A stretch of DNA of 64,000 bases from an uncultured Clostridia bacterium (GTDB taxonomy: Bacteria > Bacillota > Clostridia > Christensenellales > Borkfalkiaceae). The notes below the pieces were generated by a model. That model was given only the letters and a program-made list of their open reading frames with translations, was not told where the DNA came from and did no database searches. Location: assembly GCA_947624005.1 (NCBI GenBank), contig CANQHV010000005.1, positions 1 to 64,000 on the forward strand, read 5' to 3'. Of the stretch, positions 24,949 through 34,736 are shown one piece after another; position 1 is the stretch's first letter, and every line of letters begins with the position of its first letter. Made by a program: the position numbers and the translations under genes.

Positions 24949-27096
24949 TTAAGCTTGCTTTTTTACTTTCTTTATCGAAAGCCCTATTCTCTGCTTCTTT
25001 TTGTCGAGCGTGATAATAACGGCTTTTACGGGGTCGCCTACCTTTAACACGTCGGACGGGTGGCGGATAAATCTGTCGGTAATTTCGGAAATATGCACAA
25101 GCCCGTCCTGATGGACGCCGATATCTATAAACGCGCCGAAGTCGGTTACGTTGCGGACGACGCCCTCCACTTCCATACCGACGGACAGGTCGTCGATGCT
25201 TAAAATATCCTTGCGGAGTTTACGCGCGGGTATGCTGTCGCGTATGTCGCGACCCGGTTTTATAAGTTCGGCAATTATATCGTTCATCGTTGATTTATCG
25301 AGTTCGGAGTATGCCGCCGCCTTATCTTCGCCGAAAGCCTTGACTTTTGCGGGGAGTTCGGCAAGCTTGCCCGCCCGAACGTCCGCTTCGGTATATCCGA
25401 AAAGCGCCAGAAGTTTTTCGGCTTTTTTATACGATTCGGGGTGAACGGCGGTATTATCCATAATATTAACGCCGTCGGGAATGCGCAAAAAGCCCGCACA
25501 CTGCTCGTACGCCTTTTCGCCGAGTTTTGAAACTTTCAAAAGCTGACTGCGCGCGGTGAATTTGCCGTTTTGCTCGCGGTAGGCGACGATATTTTTCGCA
25601 ACGCCCGCATTAAGTCCCGCGACGTACTTCAAAAGCGATACGCTTGCGGTATTCAGGTCAACGCCGACGCTGTTCACGCAGTCTTCGAGCACGCCTTCGA
25701 GTACGCTGTCGAGGCGTTTTTTCTCCATATCGTGCTGATATTGCCCCACGCCTATCGACTTGGGGTCGATTTTTATAAGTTCGGCGAGCGGGTCTTGAAG
25801 TCGGCGAGCAATGGAAATTGCCGAACGGAGAGTCAAATCGTAATCGGGAAATTCTTCGACGGCGAGCGGGCTTGCCGAATAAACGCTTGCGCCCGCCTCG
25901 GATACGACCGCGTACGAAACGTCCGCGTCAAGTTCTTTTAAAAGGTCGGCGACGAAAATTTCGGTTTCTTTGCTCGCCGTGCCGTTGCCTATCGAAATTA
26001 CGTTTACGCCGTATTTATATATAAGGTCTTTGACAATCTTTTTACTGCCCTCGATATCGTTTTTGGGCGGAACGGGGTAGATTACGGAAGTTGCAAGCAC
26101 TTTGCCCGTTTCGTCAACGACCGCGACTTTACAGCCCGTGCGGTATCCGGGGTCAAGCCCGAGGGTGATTTTGCCCTTTACGGGGGGCTGTAAAAGCAGA
26201 GGGCGAAGGTTGACTTCGAACATTTTTATCGCCTGCTCGCTCGCCTTGTCGGTGAGTATCGCGCGCACTTCGCGCTCGATAGACGGTTCGATAAGTCTGT
26301 CGTACCCGTCGTCCGCCGCCTCTTCGATAAGTTTTGCGCAGTCGCCTTTCGAATGTACGAATTTTGCAACGCAAACGCGTTTTGCAAGGTCGGGGTCGAG
26401 GTAGATTTTAACCTTTAAACACTCCTCTTTTTCGCCCCTGTTGACGGCGAGTATCCTGTGATTTTTTATTTCGGACACAAGTTCGGAATAGTCGGCGTAC
26501 ATGGCGTATGTGCCCTTTTCGTCGTCCTTTACCATTTTAACCTGCATTTCGCCGTGGTTTTCCATAAGCGAACGCAGTTTTTTGCGCAATTCGGCGTTAT
26601 CGGAAATGTATTCGGCGATAATGTCTTTCGCTCCCGCAATGGCGTCGGCTACGGTGGGAACTTCTTCCGTTATGTATTTTTCGGCTTGCTTATAAGGGTC
26701 GCCGTCCTGCGCCAAAATAAAGTCGGCGAGAGGCTGTAACCCTTTCGCGATTGCGACCGAGGCGCGCGTCTTTTTCTTCTGTTTGAAAGGACGGTAGATA
26801 TCTTCCACTTCGGTCATTGTCTGCGCCGCGTCGAGCGCCGACTGTATTTCGTCGGTCATTTTTTCCTGCTCGCATATCGCCGCGCTTACTTCGCCCTTGC
26901 GCTTTTCGAGGTTTTTAAGGTATTCGTACCTGTCGTTCAACTTGCGCAGAACCTGGTCGTCGATGGCTCCCGTCATCTCTTTGCGGTAACGGGCGATAAA
27001 GGGAATCGTGTTGCCCTCGTCCAAAAGGGTCAGAACGTTTTTGACGTGGTCGGGGCGGAGATTGAATTCCTCGGTGAGTTTTGCTGAAATATCCAT
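24949..27096 (-). CDS. tex: Tex-family S1 RNA-binding transcription accessory protein
   Basis: A 715-residue Tex/YqgF-fold protein of usual length. Order: N-terminal helical region (NVLTLLDEGNTIPFIARYRKEMTGA), YqgF RNase H-like core (ITLGLDPGYRTGCKVAVVDETG), a ComEA-like helix-hairpin-helix region (CVNSVGVDLNTASVSLLKYVAGL), and a C-terminal S1 domain (GMEVEGVVRNVTDFGAFIDIGVHQDGLVH). Tex binds nucleic acid and is linked to transcription and RNA turnover. Its start overlaps the alkD stop by one base, so it ends the long co-directional run starting near mutS2. Confidence 0.96.
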   Translation of the reverse strand: MDISAKLTEEFNLRPDHVKNVLTLLDEGNTIPFIARYRKEMTGAIDDQVLRKLNDRYEYLKNLEKRKGEVSAAICEQEKMTDEIQSALDAAQTMTEVEDIYRPFKQKKKTRASVAIAKGLQPLADFILAQDGDPYKQAEKYITEEVPTVADAIAGAKDIIAEYISDNAELRKKLRSLMENHGEMQVKMVKDDEKGTYAMYADYSELVSEIKNHRILAVNRGEKEECLKVKIYLDPDLAKRVCVAKFVHSKGDCAKLIEEAADDGYDRLIEPSIEREVRAILTDKASEQAIKMFEVNLRPLLLQPPVKGKITLGLDPGYRTGCKVAVVDETGKVLATSVIYPVPPKNDIEGSKKIVKDLIYKYGVNVISIGNGTASKETEIFVADLLKELDADVSYAVVSEAGASVYSASPLAVEEFPDYDLTLRSAISIARRLQDPLAELIKIDPKSIGVGQYQHDMEKKRLDSVLEGVLEDCVNSVGVDLNTASVSLLKYVAGLNAGVAKNIVAYREQNGKFTARSQLLKVSKLGEKAYEQCAGFLRIPDGVNIMDNTAVHPESYKKAEKLLALFGYTEADVRAGKLAELPAKVKAFGEDKAAAYSELDKSTMNDIIAELIKPGRDIRDSIPARKLRKDILSIDDLSVGMEVEGVVRNVTDFGAFIDIGVHQDGLVHISEITDRFIRHPSDVLKVGDPVKAVIITLDKKKQRIGLSIKKVKKQA

Positions 27097-27764
27097 TATC
27101 TTTTAATACCTTTCAAATAGTTTTTTCTGTCGTTTGAAAGTCTGAAACTTTCGCACGCTTTCCTTATAGCCAAATTGTGAGTTCTTTTATCGAGGCTGTG
27201 GTCCAAAAGAAAACTTTTGCCCGCGTCGTAATATTTTACAAGCGTTTCGGCGATAAGCCACGCCGCCGCCGTCGAAGCGTAATAACAACTTGTATCGCAA
27301 CGCTCGACTATAGAGAAAACAGTTTCGAGATATTCGCTTTCGACATAAAAATGAAGAAGCGTCGTAAGCGCGAACCGTATGTGAAATTCCTTGTCGCTTG
27401 CGGCGTATTTGCGAATGAACGGCAGAAAATCCGCCTTATTGTCCGCAATGCAGGCAGGCGTAAAGCAATCGCACGTCGCCCAATTGTCTATAAGCGGCAC
27501 AAGCTTGTCCACTACGTCCGTAAACTTTCCGTACGGAAGGCGCGAGGCGGCGCAGAGTTTTATAAACGTGACCTCGTAAAATTCGTCGGGATATGCAAGC
27601 AGTTCGTCAAACCGCCCGTCGTATTTTGCGGCGATTTTGCGCAAAGTCGGCACTTTTACGCCGATTACGTTTATACTGTCGTTTTTAAGAAGTTTTTTTT
27701 GGAAGTCGCGGTATTTTTCGTCGCGCACGCTATACAGTCCGTTTAAAAACTCGCGATAAGACAT
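27096..27764 (-). CDS. AlkD-like DNA alkylation repair glycosylase
   Basis: A 222-residue all-helical HEAT-like protein of the AlkD family, which excises 3- and 7-alkylated purines without base flipping. Visible hallmarks are VIGVKVPTLRKIAAKY at the N-terminus, the WATCDCFTPACI segment and the later ASTAAAWLIAETLVKYYD and HNLAIRKACESFRL. The start has AAAGGAGTG and overlaps the preceding glycosylase gene by 35 bp, so the two repair enzymes are translated together. Confidence 0.88.
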   Translation of the reverse strand: MSYREFLNGLYSVRDEKYRDFQKKLLKNDSINVIGVKVPTLRKIAAKYDGRFDELLAYPDEFYEVTFIKLCAASRLPYGKFTDVVDKLVPLIDNWATCDCFTPACIADNKADFLPFIRKYAASDKEFHIRFALTTLLHFYVESEYLETVFSIVERCDTSCYYASTAAAWLIAETLVKYYDAGKSFLLDHSLDKRTHNLAIRKACESFRLSNDRKNYLKGIKR

Positions 27765-28215
27765 TGTGCCACTCCTTTTCGGAATATCTCGGGTTGCGCG
27801 GGCTTGTAGACGGCAGTTTTATGTAGGGAATTTTTATGCCCGCGTTGTGCTTTACGAACAGGTCGTAAGCCGTGCCACCGTTCAATATTATAAACCCGAC
27901 CGCGCTGTTTTGCAAAAGTTTTTCAACGTCCGCGACTATTGTATTTTTAATGGTTTCGTCGCGCGAGCCGATAATTTCGCACTCGCAAACAACGTCCCAA
28001 AGCGCGATTTTGCGGCGGGTTAAAAATTGCTTTTTGTCCTCTACCGAAGCGGGGATATCTTCCCCGAAAAAGCGGGCGAGCATTCCCCAGAACGCATTGC
28101 GAGGGTTGCCGTAGTAAAAGTTAATCTTGCGGCTTTTTACCGACGGGAAACTGCCCAGAATAAGAAGTTCGCTGTCGGCGTTTATAAACGGCGGAAATCC
28201 CGAAACGGTCGTCAT
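27730..28215 (-). CDS. DNA-deoxyinosine glycosylase (UDG superfamily, HDG-type)
   Basis: A 161-residue member of the uracil-DNA glycosylase superfamily. The first motif is LILGSFPSVKSRKINFYYGN, typical of hypoxanthine-DNA glycosylases (family 6), followed by PRNAFWGML, and the C-terminal substrate loop is LPSTSPRNPRYSEKEWHNVL. It would remove hypoxanthine arising from adenine deamination. It overlaps the M16 peptidase gene by an ATGA and the AlkD gene downstream. Confidence 0.85.
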   Translation of the reverse strand: MTTVSGFPPFINADSELLILGSFPSVKSRKINFYYGNPRNAFWGMLARFFGEDIPASVEDKKQFLTRRKIALWDVVCECEIIGSRDETIKNTIVADVEKLLQNSAVGFIILNGGTAYDLFVKHNAGIKIPYIKLPSTSPRNPRYSEKEWHNVLSRVFKRTV

Positions 28216-29444
28216 TGTATGGGCTTGTCCACGCCGCCGACGACAGCCGTCGCCGCCGCGCCCTTGAAATTGACGTCTACGGCGGACATTACGTCGTCGA
28301 AACTTACCGAAGATATAATTTTAACCCGCTCTTCGAAGTCGTAAATTTTGCCGCTGTACAAAAGCTCTTTGCCGTATAAAAGCATTTGCGAGCCAGTGTT
28401 TTCCTGCGCGAAAACAGCCGAAGCGAGAAGTTGTTCGCGCCCGCGCAGAAATTCGTCTTTCGACATATCTTTTTTTGTGAATTTGTCTATACAATCGCAG
28501 ATGGCGTCTACGCTTTGCATATATTTTTCCGAGTTTACGCCCGCGTAAATCGCAAGCATTCCCGTTTCGGCGTAACACGAAACGAACGAATACACGGTAT
28601 AGGCAAGTCCCATTTTTTCGCGCACGGTCTGGAAAAGACGCGACGACATACTGCCGCCGAAAACCGAGTTCATTATTGTGGTTGCGTCGTAAAGCGGGTC
28701 GTATCTTTTCACAGACGGAAAGGCAAGCCCTATATGGACCTGCTCGATATCTTTGGTTTTAAAAAGTTTTTGCGATTTGTATTCGGGCGCAACCTCGAAT
28801 TTTTTGCCCGTTTTAGCGGGAAGCGAGGAAAAATAGCGTTCGACAAGGTCGTCCGCAAGCGCGACGTCGATATTGCCCGCCATCGCAATTACTATATTAT
28901 CGGCGGTATAGCGTTCGGACATATACTCGTCAACCGCCTCTTTGGTAAAGCCCTCGACGTTTTTGCGCGGTCCCAGAATGTTTCTGCCGTAACCGCCGCG
29001 CCCGAAACAGGCTTCGGACAAAAGGTCGAGGCACAAATCGTCGGGCGTATCTTCGTTCATATTTATTTCTTCGATAATTACGCCCTTCTCCCTTACCATT
29101 TCGTCCTCGGGGAAAGTGCTGTTTAAAAACAGGTCGGAAAGTATTTCGAACGCCTCCGCCGCATGCGTAGTGGTGGATTTGCAGTAATAACAGGTGTTAT
29201 CCTTTGCCGTAAAAGCGTTGACCTGCGCACCTATTGCGTCCATTTCGTCCGAAATCGCGCAAGCGGAACGCTTTTTCGTGCCCTTGAAAAGCATATGCTC
29301 GATAAAGTGCGAAATCCCGTCCTGCCGTTCGGTTTCCGCCGCCGCGCCCGTATGCACGATTATGCCCATCGAAACGGACATAAGCCCCGACATTTGCTTG
29401 ACGATTAATCTGATACCGTTTTTCAATTGTTTAAAGTGTACCAT
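28212..29444 (-). CDS. M16-family zinc metallopeptidase
   Basis: A 410-residue insulinase-like peptidase, single M16 module pair. The inverted zinc motif HFIEHMLFKGT is at about residue 46-56, with the downstream third ligand Glu in the VIIEEINMNED region. No signal peptide is present, so it is cytoplasmic. Related Bacillus proteins (YmxG/MlpA) are encoded close to polysaccharide deacetylase and dUTPase genes; here too the deacetylase is immediately upstream with a TAATG overlap. Confidence 0.93.
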   Translation of the reverse strand: MVHFKQLKNGIRLIVKQMSGLMSVSMGIIVHTGAAAETERQDGISHFIEHMLFKGTKKRSACAISDEMDAIGAQVNAFTAKDNTCYYCKSTTTHAAEAFEILSDLFLNSTFPEDEMVREKGVIIEEINMNEDTPDDLCLDLLSEACFGRGGYGRNILGPRKNVEGFTKEAVDEYMSERYTADNIVIAMAGNIDVALADDLVERYFSSLPAKTGKKFEVAPEYKSQKLFKTKDIEQVHIGLAFPSVKRYDPLYDATTIMNSVFGGSMSSRLFQTVREKMGLAYTVYSFVSCYAETGMLAIYAGVNSEKYMQSVDAICDCIDKFTKKDMSKDEFLRGREQLLASAVFAQENTGSQMLLYGKELLYSGKIYDFEERVKIISSVSFDDVMSAVDVNFKGAAATAVVGGVDKPIQ

Positions 29445-30145
29445 TATTCTCCTATATTCTGTGTGACCGTGACGGTCGAAAGACCGTTGTCGCTTATGTA
29501 TTTGAGTATTTCGGGCAGAGCCGACACCGTAACGTCCTTGGGGTGCATAAGTACGAAGTCGCCCCCTTTAAGCCCCTTGGTCGCGCGGTTTATAATAAGA
29601 TTTTTATCGCTGTCGCGCCAATCTATCGTATCCCTCGTCCACATTATAACACGCAGGTCGAGTTGAGCGCAAGCGGTAAGCGTGGCTTCGGAAAAAGAAC
29701 CCGACGGCGGGGCGAATAATTTTATCTGCGTATTGCAAATCATATTCACAAGTTTTACGGCGGGCAGAATTTCTTCCATATTCTGTTTATGGTTGAGTTT
29801 TGCGTGGTCTTTATGAAAATATCCGTGACTTGCGACCTCGTGCCCGCGCGTGAAAATTTCGCGCACGCAGTCAACGTTATCGTCCGCCCAGCTCCCGCCT
29901 ATAAAAAACGTGCCCTTTGCGCCGTTTTCGTCGAGAATGTCCAAAATTTTGCGCACGTTTTCCGCATTTTCGTAAATATTGAACATAAGGCTTACGCCGT
30001 TTTCGGAATTGCCGCTGTAAAAAACGCGGTCGTCCTCGCCCGATACCGCAACGGCGTTGCCGCCCCAGAACCCGACAAGCGATACGGCAAGTACCACTAT
30101 TATAAGCGCCGCGTTAATGGCGACGGCTGCAATTTTTCTTTTCAA
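29444..30145 (-). CDS. Polysaccharide deacetylase-fold protein with degenerate catalytic motif 1
   Basis: A 233-residue NodB-fold protein with an N-terminal membrane anchor or signal (IAAVAINAALIIVVLAVSLV). Canonical family-4 motif 1 (TFDDGP, supplying the catalytic base and a metal ligand) reads LMFNIYENAEN here, lacking both Asp. Motif 2 keeps both His (ASHGYFHKDH). Motif 3 is APPSGSF, lacking the Arg of RPPYG. It therefore belongs to the atypical sporulation-associated branch and may not deacetylate. The start is TTG (30143-30145) behind GGGGTAA. It overlaps the M16 gene. Confidence 0.8.
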   Translation of the reverse strand: MKRKIAAVAINAALIIVVLAVSLVGFWGGNAVAVSGEDDRVFYSGNSENGVSLMFNIYENAENVRKILDILDENGAKGTFFIGGSWADDNVDCVREIFTRGHEVASHGYFHKDHAKLNHKQNMEEILPAVKLVNMICNTQIKLFAPPSGSFSEATLTACAQLDLRVIMWTRDTIDWRDSDKNLIINRATKGLKGGDFVLMHPKDVTVSALPEILKYISDNGLSTVTVTQNIGE

Positions 30146-30205
30146 TAGTTTACCCCTAAAACAAAATACTATTTATATAATATTAATCTTCGGGGCGCAT
30201 ATAGA

Positions 30206-32563
30206 CTATTTAAGACGTATAAAAGTTACTCCCTGTTCGCCCTCGCCGTACTTGCCCGCGCGGAAGCTTTCGACGTTTTTATGGCGCAAAAGGTGCTGTC
30301 TGATTGCGTTTTTCAGTTTGCCCGTGCCCACGCCGTGTATAACCTTGATTTCTTCGAGGTTGTCGGTTACGGCGCGGTCGATAAAGTTGTCTACTTCGTA
30401 TATCGCCTCGGGAACGGTCATACCGAGGACGTTTATTTCAAGCAAAGGCGCGTCTTTGGGCAGTTTTTTGACGAATTTAACCTTTTTTTCTACCTTTTCG
30501 GGTTCGCCCGTTATCATAAGGTCGGAAAGCTTACAGTGCATTTTTATGCTTCCGCACGTAACTTCCGCCTCGTCTTTGCCTTTATAGTACGAGGTTACTA
30601 TGCCTTTCGATTGAGTTTTTTTGACGTAGACGGACAGCCCGACTTTAAGCGTATCGGCTGTCGCGGGCAAATACGAGGTTGACCTTTTTGCGCCCTGCTC
30701 TTCGTCGAACACCGCGTCGTCTATCTTATTTTTAAGGGTGCGGGCGCGTATAAGGTCGGCTTCGGTCACCTCTTCCTTTCGGAATATATCTTCCATTTCG
30801 CCGAGAAGTTCCTCGGCGCGGGCGGCGCGTTGAGCGACTATGCGGCGGCTTTCAAGGCGGGCGTTTCTGTTTAGCTTTTCGCGCTCGGCGCCGAGAGCGG
30901 CAATTTGCGCGTCAACCTCTTTAAGCTTTTCGCTCCACTCTTTTTGCGCCGCTTCCGCCTCGCGCAGTTTTTCATCAGCGGCGACCCTGCTTTCTTCGGC
31001 GCGGCGGACTACGTTTTCAAGCTTGCGGGCGTCGTCGGAAAGATATCCCGTAGCGTCGGCAAGCATATCTTCGTCCATACCGAGCCGACGGGCAATCAAA
31101 AGCGCGTTGCTCGCGCCCGGCATACCTATTTTTATACTGTACAGCGGCTTTAACGTCGCCGAATCGAACTCCATACTTGCGTTTTCCATACCTTTGACGG
31201 TATAGGCAAACTCTTTTAAAGGCGTAAAATGCGTAGTGACTATGCCGCGCGCGCCGCAATCTATAAGCCGCTTGACGACCGCTTTCGCAATAGCCTGCCC
31301 CTCGTCGGGGTTTGTGCCGCCGCCCAGCTCGTCAATCAGAACAAGGCTTTTGCCGTCGGCTTCGCGGCAAATCGAAATCACGTTGGTTATGTGCGACGAA
31401 AAGGTCGAAAGGCTTTCCTCTATGCTTTGGCTGTCGCCGACGTCGCAGAAAACGTTTGAAAATACCGAAAGGCGCGTGCCGTCCGCGGCGGGCACGAACA
31501 AGCCGCACGCCGCCATAAGGCAGAACAGCCCGCACATTTTAAGCGTAACCGTCTTGCCGCCCGTATTCGCGCCCGAAAGCAACAGAAAATTATAGTCCTT
31601 TCCGAGTTCGATTGTGACGGGCACGACGGTATTTTTGTCGATTAACGGGTGTCTGCCCTTGATTATCGAAATTTCGCCGCGCGCGTTTACTTCGGGGCAT
31701 ACGCATTTAAGCCCGTAGGCGTACTCGGCGCGGGCAAGGCAGGCGTCGATTTCAAAAAGCGCCTCTTCGTCCGCAATAAGTCGCGGCGCAAGCGCGCCGA
31801 CGCGGGCGGAAAGCGATTTTAAAATGCGTTCTTCCTCTTCGCGTTCGTCGCAGGTCAACGCCATAAGTTCGTTATTGAGTTCGAGGACGTATTCGGGTTC
31901 GATAAAAAAGGTTGCGCCCGTCTGCGAACGGTCGTGAACAAGCCCGCGAACGCGGTTTTTATGCTCCGCCTTTACGGGAATGACGTATCTGTCGTTGCGG
32001 ATTGTAACTATGGAATCCTGCAAATATTCCGCGTTTTTGCCCGTGATATATTCGGAAAGTTTTGCCCGTATTCTTTCGTTGAGCGAGCGGATTTTAAGGC
32101 GTACGGTATAAAGCGCGTCGCTTGCGGTATCTGCAAGCGCGTCGTCTGAAAGGATTTTTTCGGTAATATCCTCTTCGAGGGCGGAGTCGAAATACAGACG
32201 GTCGGAAAGGCGGCGCATATTGACGATATCTTCGCCCGTTCCGGAAATGCTTACGAACGCCGAACGCGCCGAGCGCATAAGCGCGCATACTTTTAAAAGT
32301 TCGCCGCACGAAAGCGCCGACCCCTTTTCCGCGCGTTTCAAAAGCCCCGTCACGTCGTCGAAATATTCGATTTTACCTATGCCGTACGAAAACAGCAAAA
32401 CGTCGCACTCGGCGGTTGTTTTAAGCCGCTCGCGAACCTCGGCGAGGTCGTCGGACGGCGCAACCGAGCGCAAGACGTCGCCGCCGCGCGAGGTTACGCA
32501 ATATTTCGCCGCGGCGGAAAGTATTTTATTCAGTTCGAGGCGTTCCAAACTTTTAGCGTCCAT
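30206..32563 (-). CDS. mutS2: MutS2 (RqcU) ATPase/Smr endonuclease
   Basis: A 785-residue MutS2. It lacks the mismatch-recognition domains of MutS. The ATPase has the Walker A LLLSGANTGGKTVTLKM at about residue 330, Walker B LVLIDELGGGTNPDEG and a C-terminal Smr nuclease domain (EINVLGMTVPEAIYEVDNFI, then HGVGTGKLKNAIRQHL). A coiled coil lies between. MutS2 has been linked to suppression of recombination and to rescue of collided ribosomes. It stands between the U32 peptidase and the deacetylase, codirectional. Confidence 0.97.
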   Translation of the reverse strand: MDAKSLERLELNKILSAAAKYCVTSRGGDVLRSVAPSDDLAEVRERLKTTAECDVLLFSYGIGKIEYFDDVTGLLKRAEKGSALSCGELLKVCALMRSARSAFVSISGTGEDIVNMRRLSDRLYFDSALEEDITEKILSDDALADTASDALYTVRLKIRSLNERIRAKLSEYITGKNAEYLQDSIVTIRNDRYVIPVKAEHKNRVRGLVHDRSQTGATFFIEPEYVLELNNELMALTCDEREEEERILKSLSARVGALAPRLIADEEALFEIDACLARAEYAYGLKCVCPEVNARGEISIIKGRHPLIDKNTVVPVTIELGKDYNFLLLSGANTGGKTVTLKMCGLFCLMAACGLFVPAADGTRLSVFSNVFCDVGDSQSIEESLSTFSSHITNVISICREADGKSLVLIDELGGGTNPDEGQAIAKAVVKRLIDCGARGIVTTHFTPLKEFAYTVKGMENASMEFDSATLKPLYSIKIGMPGASNALLIARRLGMDEDMLADATGYLSDDARKLENVVRRAEESRVAADEKLREAEAAQKEWSEKLKEVDAQIAALGAEREKLNRNARLESRRIVAQRAARAEELLGEMEDIFRKEEVTEADLIRARTLKNKIDDAVFDEEQGAKRSTSYLPATADTLKVGLSVYVKKTQSKGIVTSYYKGKDEAEVTCGSIKMHCKLSDLMITGEPEKVEKKVKFVKKLPKDAPLLEINVLGMTVPEAIYEVDNFIDRAVTDNLEEIKVIHGVGTGKLKNAIRQHLLRHKNVESFRAGKYGEGEQGVTFIRLK

Positions 32564-32569
32564 ATAAAC

Positions 32570-34732
32570 CTACAAGACCTTTGCGGAGGAATGTCCGCGG
32601 GTATAATTTCCGAAAAGGCGCGAAAGCTTCCCCTCTTTAAATGCGGCAAGCGTTTGTTTCGAATCCGACAGCGTGCAGTCTATCAGTGCGCCCGCGGAAA
32701 CGTCGGTGACAAGATTCGCGCAGTTGTATAATTCGAAGCGGCATTGCGACGTTGTATAGCGGCGAAGAGGAAATTTTCTGCCGTTTTCGTCCGTAAGCGC
32801 GTACCTTTCCCGCTTATCGCAGTTTTTGCAATCGCGGCAGAACGGGCAGTATATAAGGTCCATCACTTTTATATCGCCCGCGGCGAGATAAAAAGCGTTT
32901 TCGCAACCGAGCGCTTCCGCTTCTTTTACCGTAAGTTCTTTTGAAAGCGCGGCGTAGGTTGCGCCGAGTTCCGCAAGCGCGACTGAATTGGTCAGATTAA
33001 ACCCCGTTCCCGCAAACAGCCGCTTGCCCCACTCTTTCGCAAGTTGCGCGCCGAAATATCCGTCGGCGTAAATGCCGTCGAAATTTTCGGCGATTTTTTT
33101 AAGCGTTTCGACCTCGTCGCCGCTTAAATACGGCGGCAGATACAAAAATTTTTCGCCTTTAAACCCCTCTGTCGCCGTTTTTACGTCGCAGTCGAAAGAA
33201 GAAAGTTTTAAAATGCCTATATCCGCTTCAAGCCCTGAAAGATTGCAAGCGATTACCGCGATTTTCGGGTTTAAACCGCGTTTTATCTGCGGAAAAGGCG
33301 CGATTTCGTCGTAATTTTGCGCGGGCGCGGAAAAGCTGTTATACAGTTTTGCATACGCTTCGCGGCGCAGAGAATTGAGCGCGGCGGCGGTTATAAACGC
33401 GCCGTCAGTTTCGATTTGTCCGAAAATCGGCGCGAAAGGATAGATATCGGTCTTTGAAAAGCTTTTTTTAACGTCTTCTTTTGTTACGGCGCGGTTTTCG
33501 GCGGCGGGCAAAACCTCGCCCTCGACCGTAAGACCGTTTACGCAGACCCGCGCGCGTTCGCCCGCGGCAAGACGTGCGGAAATTTTTACGGGCAGCAGAC
33601 GTTCGCGCTTTAACAAAAGGTCGTTTAACGACGCGTCGGTGGTTATGAAAACCTTATCGCCGTTTTTCAGGCGTTCGCGCGAAGAAATCACAAGCGCAGA
33701 GCGCGATTGTTCCGCAAACCGAGCCGAAGCCGCCTCTTTGCCGTCGCGCAGAATCTTGAAACAGTCGCCCTCGGTAAACGTTTCGCCTGCCTTTACGGTA
33801 TATTTCCCGTTTTCGACCTTGACTACGCCCACATATTCGCCGATATGTCCCTGCACCGAGGAAGAAATTAACCTTTTATCTTGTCCGAACGCAAGTCCCG
33901 TTGTGTAGTTGCCGCGGTTGTAAGCGCGCTTTAAATTGCTTAAATCGGACGGCGAACCGTTGCCGCACAGCAAATTTTTATAGTAACAGACTGCGGCGGC
34001 GACGTATTCTGGGCGGCGCATTCTTCCCTCTATTTTAAAGGACGATACGCCCGCCTGCACAAGCGATTTTATGTTTTCGCCTACCGAAAGGTCCGCAAGC
34101 GAAAGCGCGTAACGCATTTCTTCGAAGCCGTTTCTGTCCAAAGAATACTTTTTGCGGCAGGGTTGCTTGCATTTTCCGCGGTTGCCGCTGTTGCAACCCG
34201 CGAACGACGAAAGATAGCACTGTCCCGAAAAAGAACTGCAAAGCGCGCCCTGAATAAAGCACTCGCTTTCGATTATCGCGGAAATTTTTTCTATGTCGCG
34301 AAGCGTGGTTTCCCGCGCGAGAATTACTCTGTCGAAGCCGAAGTCTTTTGCAAGCCGCGCGGAATATTCGTTGCAAACGCCCGCCTGCGTGGAAAGGTGC
34401 AGTCGTATTTTCGGGTAAGCTTTTTTAATGAATTTGCCTAAATACGCGTCCTGCAAAATCACTGCGTCCGCGCCGCTTTTCCACGCGTTCAGAAGGTCCG
34501 AAAAAAAGCGCGACAGCTCGTCCTCTTTCACCAGCGTGTTCATAGCTACGTATACCTTTACGCCGAACGCGTGCGCATACGACGCGATATATTTGAAACC
34601 GCTTGCGGAAAAGTTTTCCGCCGCCGAGCGCGCGCTGAAATCGGACAGTCCCAGATAGATTGCGTCCGCACCCGAATTTATTGCCGAAATTGCGGCCTGT
34701 TTACTCCCCGCGGGGGCTAATATTTCAGACAT
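32570..34732 (-). CDS. U32-family peptidase / RNA-modification-type protein
   Basis: A 720-residue long-form U32 protein. The N-terminal barrel starts MSEILAPAGSKQAAISAINS. The conserved Fe-S/Cys region is CSSFSGQCYLSSFAGCNSGN followed by GKCKQPCRKKY, with more Cys near the C-terminus (CPFCRDCKNCDKR). U32 members with this Cys set act in tRNA or rRNA hydroxylation (TrhP, RlhA) rather than simple collagenolysis; which one applies is not decidable here. The ATG at 34732 is preferred over an in-frame TTG four codons earlier. It overlaps the stop of the HAD phosphatase by a few bases. Confidence 0.9.
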   Translation of the reverse strand: MSEILAPAGSKQAAISAINSGADAIYLGLSDFSARSAAENFSASGFKYIASYAHAFGVKVYVAMNTLVKEDELSRFFSDLLNAWKSGADAVILQDAYLGKFIKKAYPKIRLHLSTQAGVCNEYSARLAKDFGFDRVILARETTLRDIEKISAIIESECFIQGALCSSFSGQCYLSSFAGCNSGNRGKCKQPCRKKYSLDRNGFEEMRYALSLADLSVGENIKSLVQAGVSSFKIEGRMRRPEYVAAAVCYYKNLLCGNGSPSDLSNLKRAYNRGNYTTGLAFGQDKRLISSSVQGHIGEYVGVVKVENGKYTVKAGETFTEGDCFKILRDGKEAASARFAEQSRSALVISSRERLKNGDKVFITTDASLNDLLLKRERLLPVKISARLAAGERARVCVNGLTVEGEVLPAAENRAVTKEDVKKSFSKTDIYPFAPIFGQIETDGAFITAAALNSLRREAYAKLYNSFSAPAQNYDEIAPFPQIKRGLNPKIAVIACNLSGLEADIGILKLSSFDCDVKTATEGFKGEKFLYLPPYLSGDEVETLKKIAENFDGIYADGYFGAQLAKEWGKRLFAGTGFNLTNSVALAELGATYAALSKELTVKEAEALGCENAFYLAAGDIKVMDLIYCPFCRDCKNCDKRERYALTDENGRKFPLRRYTTSQCRFELYNCANLVTDVSAGALIDCTLSDSKQTLAAFKEGKLSRLFGNYTRGHSSAKVL

Positions 34733-34736
34733 AGTA

